Position numbers and translations under genes: made by a program
Part shown: positions 6,872 to 12,467 of the stretch, piece by piece
Layout of the letters: each line of letters begins with the position of its first letter
How positions within the stretch are numbered: the first letter of the stretch is position 1
The notes under the pieces: model-generated
Told to the model about the DNA's origin: nothing
Databases searched by the model: none
Seen by the model: the letters and a program-made list of their open reading frames with translations, nothing else
Assembly: GCA_002010365.1 (NCBI GenBank)
Contig: MTNL01000158.1
Coordinates: 1 to 12,467, forward strand
Length of the DNA stretch: 12,467 nt
Reading direction: 5' to 3'
From: Candidatus Acetothermia bacterium JdFR-50
Lineage (GTDB): Bacteria > Bipolaricaulota > Bipolaricaulia > Bipolaricaulales > Bipolaricaulaceae

Positions 6872-8056
6872 ATGCGCAAGTTGATGTTGGTAGCGTTGTT
6901 GGCGTTGGGCGTCTCGGCCATCGCGGCCGAGCCGGGGAAGATCATCATCTGGGCCGACGACACCCGGACCCCGGTGTTCGAGGAGATCGGCAAGGCGTAC
7001 AGCGAGGCCACCGGGATCCCAGTAGAGGTAGTGGAGGTAGGGTTCAACGAGATCCGCGGTCAGTTCATCACCGCCGCCCCCGCCGGGGAGGGCCCGGACA
7101 TCATCATCGGTGCCCACGACTGGGTGGGCGAGCTGGTGGCCAACGGGCTTCTCGCGGAGATCGCCCTCCCCGATGAGCTGAAGGCCAAGTACGATGCCGT
7201 GGCCTTGGAGGCCTTCACCCACGGGGCTCTCTACGGCCTCCCCTACGCCCGGGAGGGGGTGGCCTTGGTTTACAACAAGGCCCTGCTGCCGGAGGCGCCG
7301 GCCACCTTCGAGGAGCTGATCGATTTCGCCCGGGACTTCACCGACCCCACCGTGCCCCAGTATGGGTTCGCGGTGCAGAACCCCGATCCCTACCATGAGT
7401 TCCCCTTCCTTTCCGCCTTCGGCGGGTACATCTTCGGCTACGATGAGGAAGGCAAGCTCAATCCGTGCGACATCGGCCTCGACTCCGAGGGTGCCATCAC
7501 AGGGGCCGAGTACCTGGACGCCCTATTTGAGGAGGGGATACTGGCCGCGGGGATGGGCTGGGACATCTGGACCGGGCTCTTCTCCGAGGGCCGGATCGCC
7601 GCGGTGATCACCGGCCCTTGGGCCATCGGGATCGCCAAGGGCGCGGGAATCGACGTGGGCGTTGCGCCTATTCCGTTGATGAAGGGCCACATCCCAAAGC
7701 CCTTCGTGGGCGTCCAGGGTGTCATGGTCTCCGCCTTCTCCCCCAACCTCCCGCTGGTGGAGGACTTCCTCTTCAACTACTTTGCCACCGTAGACACCCA
7801 GCTCGCCCTCTACGAGCGAGACCCACGGATCCCCGCCTTCCTGCCCGCCTACGAGGCGGTGGCCGACGACCCGATCCTCAGGGGCTTCGCCGAATCCATA
7901 GCCAACGGCGTCCCCATGCCCAACATCCCCGAGATGTCGGCGGTCTGGGGGACTTGGTCCGACGCCATGGCCGCCATCGGGAACCAGGAGATGGAGCCCG
8001 CCGACGCCTTGAAGAAGGCCGCCGACGCCATCCGCGAGGTCCTCGGGTGCAAGTAG
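6872..8056 (+). CDS. malE: MalE-like periplasmic maltose/maltodextrin-binding protein of an ABC importer
   Basis: A 394-residue family 1 extracellular solute-binding protein that would deliver maltose or maltodextrins to MalFG. Residues 1-19 are a signal peptide (cleavage after AIAA). There is no lipobox cysteine, so the protein should be soluble and periplasmic. Family blocks are IIIWADDTRTPVFEEI at the mature N-terminus, GPDIIIGAHDWVGELVANGLL, GLPYAREGVALVYNKALL, GRIAAVITGPWAIG in the second lobe, the AFSPNLPLVEDFLFNYF helix and a C-terminal ADALKKAADAIREVL helix. AAAGGAGG at 6859-6866 precedes the ATG with suitable spacing. It is followed by a very strong hairpin and then malF. The MalF partner with a large periplasmic loop supports a maltose-type over a general sugar transporter. 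The glycosidase neighbours support alpha-glucan oligosaccharides, but the ligand is inferred. Confidence 0.87.
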   Translation: MRKLMLVALLALGVSAIAAEPGKIIIWADDTRTPVFEEIGKAYSEATGIPVEVVEVGFNEIRGQFITAAPAGEGPDIIIGAHDWVGELVANGLLAEIALPDELKAKYDAVALEAFTHGALYGLPYAREGVALVYNKALLPEAPATFEELIDFARDFTDPTVPQYGFAVQNPDPYHEFPFLSAFGGYIFGYDEEGKLNPCDIGLDSEGAITGAEYLDALFEEGILAAGMGWDIWTGLFSEGRIAAVITGPWAIGIAKGAGIDVGVAPIPLMKGHIPKPFVGVQGVMVSAFSPNLPLVEDFLFNYFATVDTQLALYERDPRIPAFLPAYEAVADDPILRGFAESIANGVPMPNIPEMSAVWGTWSDAMAAIGNQEMEPADALKKAADAIREVLGCK

Positions 8057-8061
8057 CCCTT

Positions 8062-8097
8062 AAGGTGGAGGGGGCGGTGTTCCGCCCCCTCCACCTT
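8062..8097 (+). other. Perfect 16-bp hairpin between malE and malF
   Basis: Bases 8062-8077 (AAGGTGGAGGGGGCGG) pair perfectly with 8082-8097 around the tetraloop TGTT. The stem starts 5 bases after the malE stop. No T-tract follows (CCCCCGTCC), so it is not a standard intrinsic terminator. Strong stems at malE-malF junctions are known to protect the upstream message and raise binding-protein output over the permeases. That role is inferred here; partial termination is the alternative. Confidence 0.85.
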
Positions 8098-8129
8098 CCC
8101 CCGTCCAACCGGATCCCCAGGTACGGCCC

Positions 8130-9692
8130 GTGAGGCCCCTAAAAATGGACGGGTTGGGAAAAACGATCTTGAAGATCCTCTTCCTCAGCGCCCTCGGCGC
8201 CTTCGCCATCTACTGGGCCGCCCTGGCGGCGCTGGCGGGCGACTGGAAGGTAGTGCCCTTCGTGGTGCTCGGGGCGGCGGGGGTCTCGTGGCTCCTCCTC
8301 TCCGAGCGGGCCTATCCCTTGCGGTACCTGGCGCCCGGGCTCTTATTCATGACGGTGATGGTCCTCGTCCCGGTCGTCTACAACATCTACATCTCATTCA
8401 CCAACTACTCCACCGGCCACATCCTCCGCAAGGATCAGGCCATCCAGGTACTGACCTCCAAGGAAATCCCCACCTCACCCCCTGTGCGCTTCCGCTTCAC
8501 CGCGTACGGCACCGCCGATTACCTGCGCGTGATCGTGATCTCCACCCCCGAGGGCCCGCTCTTCGTGTCGCCGGAGGGTAAAGTAATGGATCCCGGGAGC
8601 TTTGCGGCTCCGGATGCGAACGGGGACGGCGTCCCGGACTCGGTGGATGGCTATCCGCCTCTCGGGACCAGGGAGTTCCTCGCAAACCACTACCCCGCGG
8701 TACAGCGGATCCGGATCCCCTGGGAAGAGGGTTGGCTCAGGCTCGCCACCCTCCGGGATTTCGGGTACTTCATCCCCCGCTACCGCTACGACCCTGAAAG
8801 GGACGCCATCATCGATACCCGCACCGGCAAGGTATACTACGCGGGGTTGGATCGCTTCGTGGCCGAGGACGGGGAGCCCCTGGATCCCGGCTGGCCCCGT
8901 TGGGTGGGGCTGGCAAACTACATCCGCTTCATCCGGGATCCCCGGTATCACCAGGCCTTCGGCCGGGTCTTTCTGTGGAACGTGGTCTGGGCCGTGCTAA
9001 GCGTGGCCTTCAGTTTCGTCCTGGGCCTGGCGTTGGCGATACTCCTGAACGACCGCAACCTCCGCCTGCGCAAGCTTTATAGATCGCTGCTCATCGTGCC
9101 CTACGCGATTCCTGCCTTCATCTCCATCCTTATCTGGAGGGGATTCTTCAACACCCACGTGGGACTCTTCAACGAAGTCCTCAAGTCATGGTTAGGCCCC
9201 CGGGCCGGGGTGCCCTGGCTAGACGATCCCTTTTGGGCCCGCTTTTCCCTGATATTCACCAACGTGTGGCTCACCTATCCCTACATGATGCTGGTCTCCC
9301 TGGGGGCCCTGCAGGCCATCCCCGGGGAGCTCTACGAGGCGGCGGCCATCGACGGGGCCGGGCCATGGAAGCGGTTCACCACCATTACCTTTCCTCTCCT
9401 TATGGTCTCGGTGGCACCGCTCCTGATCGGCTCCTTCTCCTTTAACTTTAACAACTTCACCATCATCTGGCTCATGACGCAGGGAGGGCCAGTGGTGGAG
9501 ATCGGTTCCCAGGCCGGGGCCACCGACATCCTCCTCTCCTATGCCTACAAGCTCGCCTTCTATGGAGCTCGCGGCAACGAGTACTCCATGGCGGCAGTCT
9601 TCGGGGTGATCATCTTCGTTATCGTGGCGGTGATCTCCGGGATCAGCTTCACCCGGACCCGGGCGCTGGAGGAGGTATCCCGTGGCCTCTAG
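8130..9692 (+). CDS. malF: MalF-like ABC importer inner-membrane permease
   Basis: A 520-residue maltose-type permease subunit, close to the usual MalF length (about 514). Three N-terminal membrane segments (roughly 15-35, 40-56 and 68-88) lead into a large periplasmic loop of about 190 residues, like the MalF P2 loop that contacts MalE. The BPD_transp_1 core follows from about residue 277. The cytoplasmic EAA loop reads EAAAIDGAGPWKRF (Glu403, Gly409) and ends in the ITFPLL block. The loop contains DANGDGVPDSVDG at 162-174, a DxNxDGxxD-like calcium-loop pattern not typical of MalF. The start is uncertain: GTG 8130 has only AGGT at 8119-8122, while ATG 8145 has GAGG at 8132-8135. Either leaves the first membrane segment intact. 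It overlaps malG by 11 bases, and no ATPase subunit is encoded nearby. Confidence 0.9.
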   Translation: MRPLKMDGLGKTILKILFLSALGAFAIYWAALAALAGDWKVVPFVVLGAAGVSWLLLSERAYPLRYLAPGLLFMTVMVLVPVVYNIYISFTNYSTGHILRKDQAIQVLTSKEIPTSPPVRFRFTAYGTADYLRVIVISTPEGPLFVSPEGKVMDPGSFAAPDANGDGVPDSVDGYPPLGTREFLANHYPAVQRIRIPWEEGWLRLATLRDFGYFIPRYRYDPERDAIIDTRTGKVYYAGLDRFVAEDGEPLDPGWPRWVGLANYIRFIRDPRYHQAFGRVFLWNVVWAVLSVAFSFVLGLALAILLNDRNLRLRKLYRSLLIVPYAIPAFISILIWRGFFNTHVGLFNEVLKSWLGPRAGVPWLDDPFWARFSLIFTNVWLTYPYMMLVSLGALQAIPGELYEAAAIDGAGPWKRFTTITFPLLMVSVAPLLIGSFSFNFNNFTIIWLMTQGGPVVEIGSQAGATDILLSYAYKLAFYGARGNEYSMAAVFGVIIFVIVAVISGISFTRTRALEEVSRGL

Positions 9693-10542
9693 GAGGGTCC
9701 GCCCGGGGCGGATCGCCCGGAGGGGGCTGCGACACCTACTCGCCTGGATCGCCGTCGCCTTCGCCCTCTTCCCTGCCCTGTTCGTCTTGGGGACCTCCTT
9801 CAACCCAATGAACAACATCGCCACCACCCGTATTGTCCCCCGGAATCCCACGTTGGCGAATTATTTGGCAGTGTTCGAAAAGGGCCTAGGGGTTTGGCTC
9901 CTCAATACCGTAAAGGTAGCGGGGATCGCCGCCTCGGTGAGCGTGGCCTTCTGCGCGCTCGGAGCTTACGCCTTCTCCCGGTTCCGCTTTCGGGGGAGGA
10001 GGGCGGGGCTCCTGGCCCTGATGCTCGTCCAGACCTTCCCCCAGACCTTGGCCCTCGTGGCCATCTTCCTCATCCTCCACCACATCGGCTTCTATGCCCC
10101 GTGGATCGGGTTGAACACCCACTGGGGCCTAATCATCGTCTACCTCGGGGGATCCATCGGGTTCAACACTTGGCTCATGAAGGGTTTCTTCGACTCCATC
10201 CCCCGATCGCTGGAGGAATCGGCCTTGGTAGACGGAGCCACCCCATTCCAGGCGTTCAGATGGGTGGTTCTGCCTCTCGCGCGGCCGATCCTGGCGGTGA
10301 TCTTCGTAATCCAGTTCATCACCCTCTACTCGGAGTACCTCATCGCCAACGTGATCCTGAAAGGGAAGGAGATGTACACCCTGTCGGTGGGACTCTACAA
10401 CCTCATCGCCGAACACTACTCCGACCGGTGGGGGGAATTTGCCGCCGGGGCGGTGATCGGGGCGGCGATGATCCTTATCCTCTTCTACGCCTTACAGTCC
10501 CAGATCATTTCGGGCCTCATCCGAGGCGCGGTGAAGGAATAG
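9682..10542 (+). CDS. malG: MalG-like ABC importer inner-membrane permease
   Basis: A 286-residue second permease subunit that would pair with MalF. A membrane segment near residues 15-37 (LLAWIAVAFALFPALFVLG) is followed by FNPMNNIAT and NYLAVFEKGLGVWLLNT, typical of the MalG periplasmic stretch. The core has GAYAFSRFRFRGR, LVQTFPQTLALVAIF, the GSIGFNTWLMKGFFDSIP block and the EAA loop EESALVDGATPFQAF (Glu179, Gly185), ending in LPLARP. The GTG start at 9682 lies within the malF 3' end, with GGAGGAGGT at 9668-9676, so translation is probably coupled. It is the last gene of the + strand group. Only 15 bases separate its stop from the convergent gene, with no visible terminator. Confidence 0.91.
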   Translation: MASRRVRPGRIARRGLRHLLAWIAVAFALFPALFVLGTSFNPMNNIATTRIVPRNPTLANYLAVFEKGLGVWLLNTVKVAGIAASVSVAFCALGAYAFSRFRFRGRRAGLLALMLVQTFPQTLALVAIFLILHHIGFYAPWIGLNTHWGLIIVYLGGSIGFNTWLMKGFFDSIPRSLEESALVDGATPFQAFRWVVLPLARPILAVIFVIQFITLYSEYLIANVILKGKEMYTLSVGLYNLIAEHYSDRWGEFAAGAVIGAAMILILFYALQSQIISGLIRGAVKE

Positions 10543-10557
10543 GTCCCTTCGCAGCCC

Positions 10558-11847
10558 TCATCCGGGGACGGCATCGGGGATCTCGAGCTCGAGGCGGCGC
10601 ATGCGGGGATAGAACAAGGCAACCAGGGTCGTCTCCAAGAGGAATACCCCGAAAACCATATACAGGAAGCCAATACCCCGTCCGGGCCCCACCCCGATAA
10701 TCTTCCCCACGCTCCCCGCCAGCGGCCCGCCCACCGCCATCAGGGGTTCGAACACCCGATCCGCCAGCGGCCCTGCCAGGAGATACGCCAACGGCAGGGA
10801 AGACCACGCGATCATACGCCGGGTGGCGAATACTCTGCCCTGCATCTCGGGCGGGATCTTGACGAGCCAGATGGCTTGGCTGCAGCCATTGATGATGGGA
10901 AGGGAAAAGTAAACGAAGAACGCCGCGACGCCCAGAAGCAACGGGCTCGGAGGAAATCCCGCCACAAAGAGCATCGTCCCGAACAACGCTTCGGCCGCAT
11001 AGATCCCGTAGATCCGCCGCCGCGGCCCACCCCAGGCGCTCATGAGGACTCCACCAGCCAGGAACCCAATTCCCCCTACAGAAAGGAGCCCTCCCAGTAC
11101 CGCGCTCGTGGAGAAGCTCAGGACCAGCGGGGTGAAGAGGACGTATACGATTCCAATGACGAAATTGGCGAGCGCAAAAAGAAAGAGCATCCCCAAGAGC
11201 CCCCGCCGCTTGGCTATGTAACGCCAGCCATCCAGGGCCTCTTGGATCAGGGAGGTTCCCCTCCCTTCTGAAGCCCTCACAGGTCGGGGGATCCGAACCA
11301 GTGCCAGAGTGGAGACCGCGAAGAGGAACGTGGCGAAGTCTATGAGAATAATCCCCCGAAGGCCGATGACTCCCAGCATGGCCCCTGCCGCCGCGGGGGC
11401 CACCACTTGGGCTGTGGCCTGAGCCAGCTGCACCATCCCGCTCGCCCGGCCGTACTGGCCCTTGGGGACGAGGAGTCCGATGGAAGCCTGATAAGCCGGC
11501 CACTGAAACGCGCTGAAGGTGGAACTCGCTGCCATGAGGAGATAGATGTGCCACACCCGAAGTTGACCGGTGAAAAGCAGGACCGCGATCCCCAAGGTAC
11601 AAAGTCCGGAGCCGGTGTCACTAGCTATCATCGTCCACCTGCGGTCCCAGCGGTCAACCAGAGCTCCGGCTATGGGCGAGAGTAGCACCCCCGGGAGGGC
11701 GGTGAACACCATGATGAGGGCAAACCTGGTTACAGAACCGGTGGTCTGGTAGGCCCACACACCGAGGCCGAACCCGGTGAGCTTCGATCCAACGAGCGAA
11801 ACAAGCTGACCGAACCAAACCAGGAGAAACGCCTGTGCGCCTTCCAC
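10558..11847 (-). CDS. MFS transporter, MFS_3 (EntS/macrolide-efflux-like) type
   Basis: A 429-residue major facilitator superfamily protein with about 12 hydrophobic segments. The N-terminus AFLLVWFGQLVSLVGSKLTG is characteristic of the MFS_3 group (enterobactin exporter EntS and macrolide efflux proteins). Motif A between segments 2 and 3 reads GALVDRWDRR (61-70). A cytoplasmic middle loop (RIPRPVRASEGRGTSLIQEALDGWRYI) splits the two halves, as usual for this group. The GTG at 11847 is the first start after an in-frame TAG (11875-11877 region) and has no obvious Shine-Dalgarno sequence, so initiation is uncertain. It is convergent with malG, has its own likely promoter, and is probably not part of sugar use. 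Drug, siderophore or other small-molecule efflux is possible; the substrate is unknown. Confidence 0.85.
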   Translation of the reverse strand: MEGAQAFLLVWFGQLVSLVGSKLTGFGLGVWAYQTTGSVTRFALIMVFTALPGVLLSPIAGALVDRWDRRWTMIASDTGSGLCTLGIAVLLFTGQLRVWHIYLLMAASSTFSAFQWPAYQASIGLLVPKGQYGRASGMVQLAQATAQVVAPAAAGAMLGVIGLRGIILIDFATFLFAVSTLALVRIPRPVRASEGRGTSLIQEALDGWRYIAKRRGLLGMLFLFALANFVIGIVYVLFTPLVLSFSTSAVLGGLLSVGGIGFLAGGVLMSAWGGPRRRIYGIYAAEALFGTMLFVAGFPPSPLLLGVAAFFVYFSLPIINGCSQAIWLVKIPPEMQGRVFATRRMIAWSSLPLAYLLAGPLADRVFEPLMAVGGPLAGSVGKIIGVGPGRGIGFLYMVFGVFLLETTLVALFYPRMRRLELEIPDAVPG

Positions 11848-11917
11848 TGAAAACCCGTTTCCCGTGGATGCTCCCTAAGCTTTTCCTAATTGAACGAAGC
11901 CACTCTGGTCATGTCTT

Positions 11918-11947
11918 ATATTAGGCCATATGGCTGTGAAGAGGCAA
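11918..11947 (-). promoter_or_regulatory. Candidate sigma-70-type promoter for the MFS gene
   Basis: Read on the minus strand, TTGCCT (11942-11947) and TAATAT (11918-11923) are separated by 18 bases; each matches the -35 or -10 consensus at 4 of 6 positions. The expected transcript start near 11911 gives a leader of about 60 bases before the GTG. It sits between the upstream terminator and the MFS gene, in an AT-richer patch. The match is moderate and could be chance. Confidence 0.4.
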
Positions 11948-11968
11948 AACTCACCGAAGAGAACTGTG

Positions 11969-12005
11969 AAAAAACCCGAGGCCGGGATCCGGCAGCGGCA
12001 TCGGG
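11969..12005 (-). terminator. Rho-independent terminator of the small winged-helix gene
   Basis: On the minus strand an imperfect stem forms from CCCGA, one mismatch, GCCG, an 11-base loop, CGGC, one mismatch and TCGGG, followed at once by six T residues (plus-strand A-run at 11969-11974). It lies about 24 bases after the stop of the gene ending at 12029. It would also keep that gene's transcript from running into the MFS gene. Confidence 0.65.
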
Positions 12006-12028
12006 CCTCTCCCGGCCCCGGTGCCGCA

Positions 12029-12208
12029 CTACTTGGGGGCGTAAAAACAGCGTTTGGGAGAGTGAACCTTGCCCTCCGCCTTGAGCTCCTTGATGGCCTT
12101 GGAGACCTCCTTTTTGTCCAACCCCGCGAGTTCGGCGATCTCTCCCGGCCTCAGGGGCTTGCCTGCCTTGGCCATAACCTCCAATACCTTGACCTTCACG
12201 TCTGCCAT
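12029..12208 (-). CDS. Small winged-helix-like DNA-binding protein (59 aa)
   Basis: A 59-residue basic protein that looks like a minimal winged helix-turn-helix domain. Helix 1 is about residues 3-15 (DVKVKVLEVMAKA). The HTH is RPGEIAELAGLDKKEVSKAI (20-39), with recognition helix DKKEVSKAIKELKAEG, and the wing is KVHSPKRCFYAP at the C-terminus. There is no ligand-binding domain. The ATG at 12208 is preceded by AAGGAGGTGG (minus strand), and a perfect -10 box lies about 32 bases upstream, so a longer frame back to 12265 is rejected. Such proteins are usually annotated as hypothetical or ArsR/MarR-like regulators. It may control itself or the divergent MgtC-family gene. DNA binding is inferred from fold-like pattern only. 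Confidence 0.8.
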   Translation of the reverse strand: MADVKVKVLEVMAKAGKPLRPGEIAELAGLDKKEVSKAIKELKAEGKVHSPKRCFYAPK

Positions 12209-12239
12209 CTCCACCTCCTTCGGGAGCTTCGCTCGCATA

Positions 12240-12245
12240 ATTATA
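12240..12245 (-). promoter_or_regulatory. -10 box for the small winged-helix gene
   Basis: The minus strand reads TATAAT at 12245-12240, an exact -10 consensus in an AT-rich patch of otherwise GC-rich DNA. The transcript would start near 12233 and give a leader of about 25 bases containing the Shine-Dalgarno sequence at 12211-12220. The -35 is weak: TTGTCT lies upstream but at a short 14-base spacing, so activator help or another arrangement is possible. Confidence 0.6.
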
Positions 12246-12316
12246 GCGCTTATCATTTTAGACAAGGCCGGTCACATACTGGCACCGAACCGCATCTCCC
12301 TGTTACCATAGCAGAA

Positions 12317-12467
12317 ATGGAGCTCGTTTCCGCTTTCGCCAGGTTCGGCTTGGCCCTGGCCATTGGCCTTCTAGCTGGACTGCAACGGGAACACTCCCAA
12401 AGCACGGGAGACCTCTTCGCCGGCATCAGGACCTTCGCCCTCACCGCCCTCCTCGGGGCCAGTGCTT
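12317..12467 (+). CDS. MgtC/SapB-family membrane protein, 3' partial
   Basis: The frame opens at ATG 12317 and runs off the right edge after about 50 codons. It begins MELVSAFARFGLALAIGLLAG, then LQREHSQSTGDLFAGIRTFA and LTALLGASA. The pattern of an N-terminal membrane helix, then GLxREHS and FAGIRTFALTALLG, matches the MgtC/SapB (DUF4010-associated) family of inner-membrane proteins. Family members have been linked to magnesium limitation and stress, but the function of this long bacterial branch is not established. No clear Shine-Dalgarno sequence precedes the ATG. It is divergent from the small winged-helix gene, with 108 bases between the two starts. Confidence 0.78.
   Translation, partial: MELVSAFARFGLALAIGLLAGLQREHSQSTGDLFAGIRTFALTALLGASA

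Noticed and set aside
8062..8097. Intrinsic terminator after malE
   Set aside because: The stem is perfect but is followed by C-rich sequence with no T-run, and malF and malG continue on the same strand.
10517..11602. Long minus-strand open frame overlapping the MFS gene
   Set aside because: It has low-complexity composition and no membrane pattern; the MFS frame on the same strand has clear family motifs and regular hydrophobic segments.
11848..12028. Small protein or RNA gene in the 181-base gap
   Set aside because: Short open frames there have no ribosome site and overlap the terminator; a promoter and a terminator account for the visible structure.
12209..12265. Longer start for the small winged-helix gene
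   Set aside because: A perfect -10 box (12240-12245) and a strong Shine-Dalgarno sequence lie inside the extension, so transcription probably begins within it.

Overview
The window is GC-rich, densely coded bacterial DNA. It holds most of an alpha-glucan (starch, glycogen or maltodextrin type) utilisation locus on the + strand, followed by unrelated genes on both strands. The exported proteins have cleavable signal peptides without a lipobox cysteine, and one beta-rich exported protein ends in an aromatic residue. Both facts fit a two-membrane envelope. Gene content, GC richness and GH57 family use suggest a deep-branching, possibly thermophilic lineage (a Bipolaricaulota/Acetothermia-like organism is one guess), but no marker gene here fixes the taxonomy.

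Region 1 (1-10542, + strand) reads as one operon that starts before the left edge. Its genes are: a 5'-truncated GH36/raffinose-synthase-like glycosidase; a secreted 959-residue GH57 amylase/amylopullulanase-like enzyme with C-terminal DOMON/glucodextranase-C-like modules; a 687-residue exported protein with three CBM48/AMPK-type glycan-binding domains, a beta-rich segment and a Cys-Cys-rich C-terminal domain of unknown type; and then a maltose-type ABC importer (MalE, MalF, MalG). Spacings are short. MalF and MalG overlap by 11 bases. A perfect 16-bp hairpin lies between malE and malF. No ATPase (MalK/MsmK) is encoded in the window. The inferred flow is that the CBM protein captures glucan at or outside the cell surface, GH57 cuts it, MalEFG imports the oligosaccharides and the GH36-like enzyme trims side groups or oligosaccharides.

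Region 2 (10558-11847, - strand) is a convergent MFS exporter of the MFS_3/EntS-macrolide-efflux type, only 15 bases from malG, with a plausible upstream promoter. Region 3 (11848-12467) holds a Rho-independent terminator, a 59-residue winged-helix-like protein on the - strand with a clear -10 box and Shine-Dalgarno sequence, and the divergent start of an MgtC/SapB-family membrane protein that runs off the right edge.

The most unusual items are the CBM48 plus Cys-Cys-rich exported protein with a recently duplicated CBM pair, a GTCAC heptad/inverted-repeat patch carried in frame inside the GH36-like gene, and a calcium-loop-like motif in the periplasmic loop of MalF.
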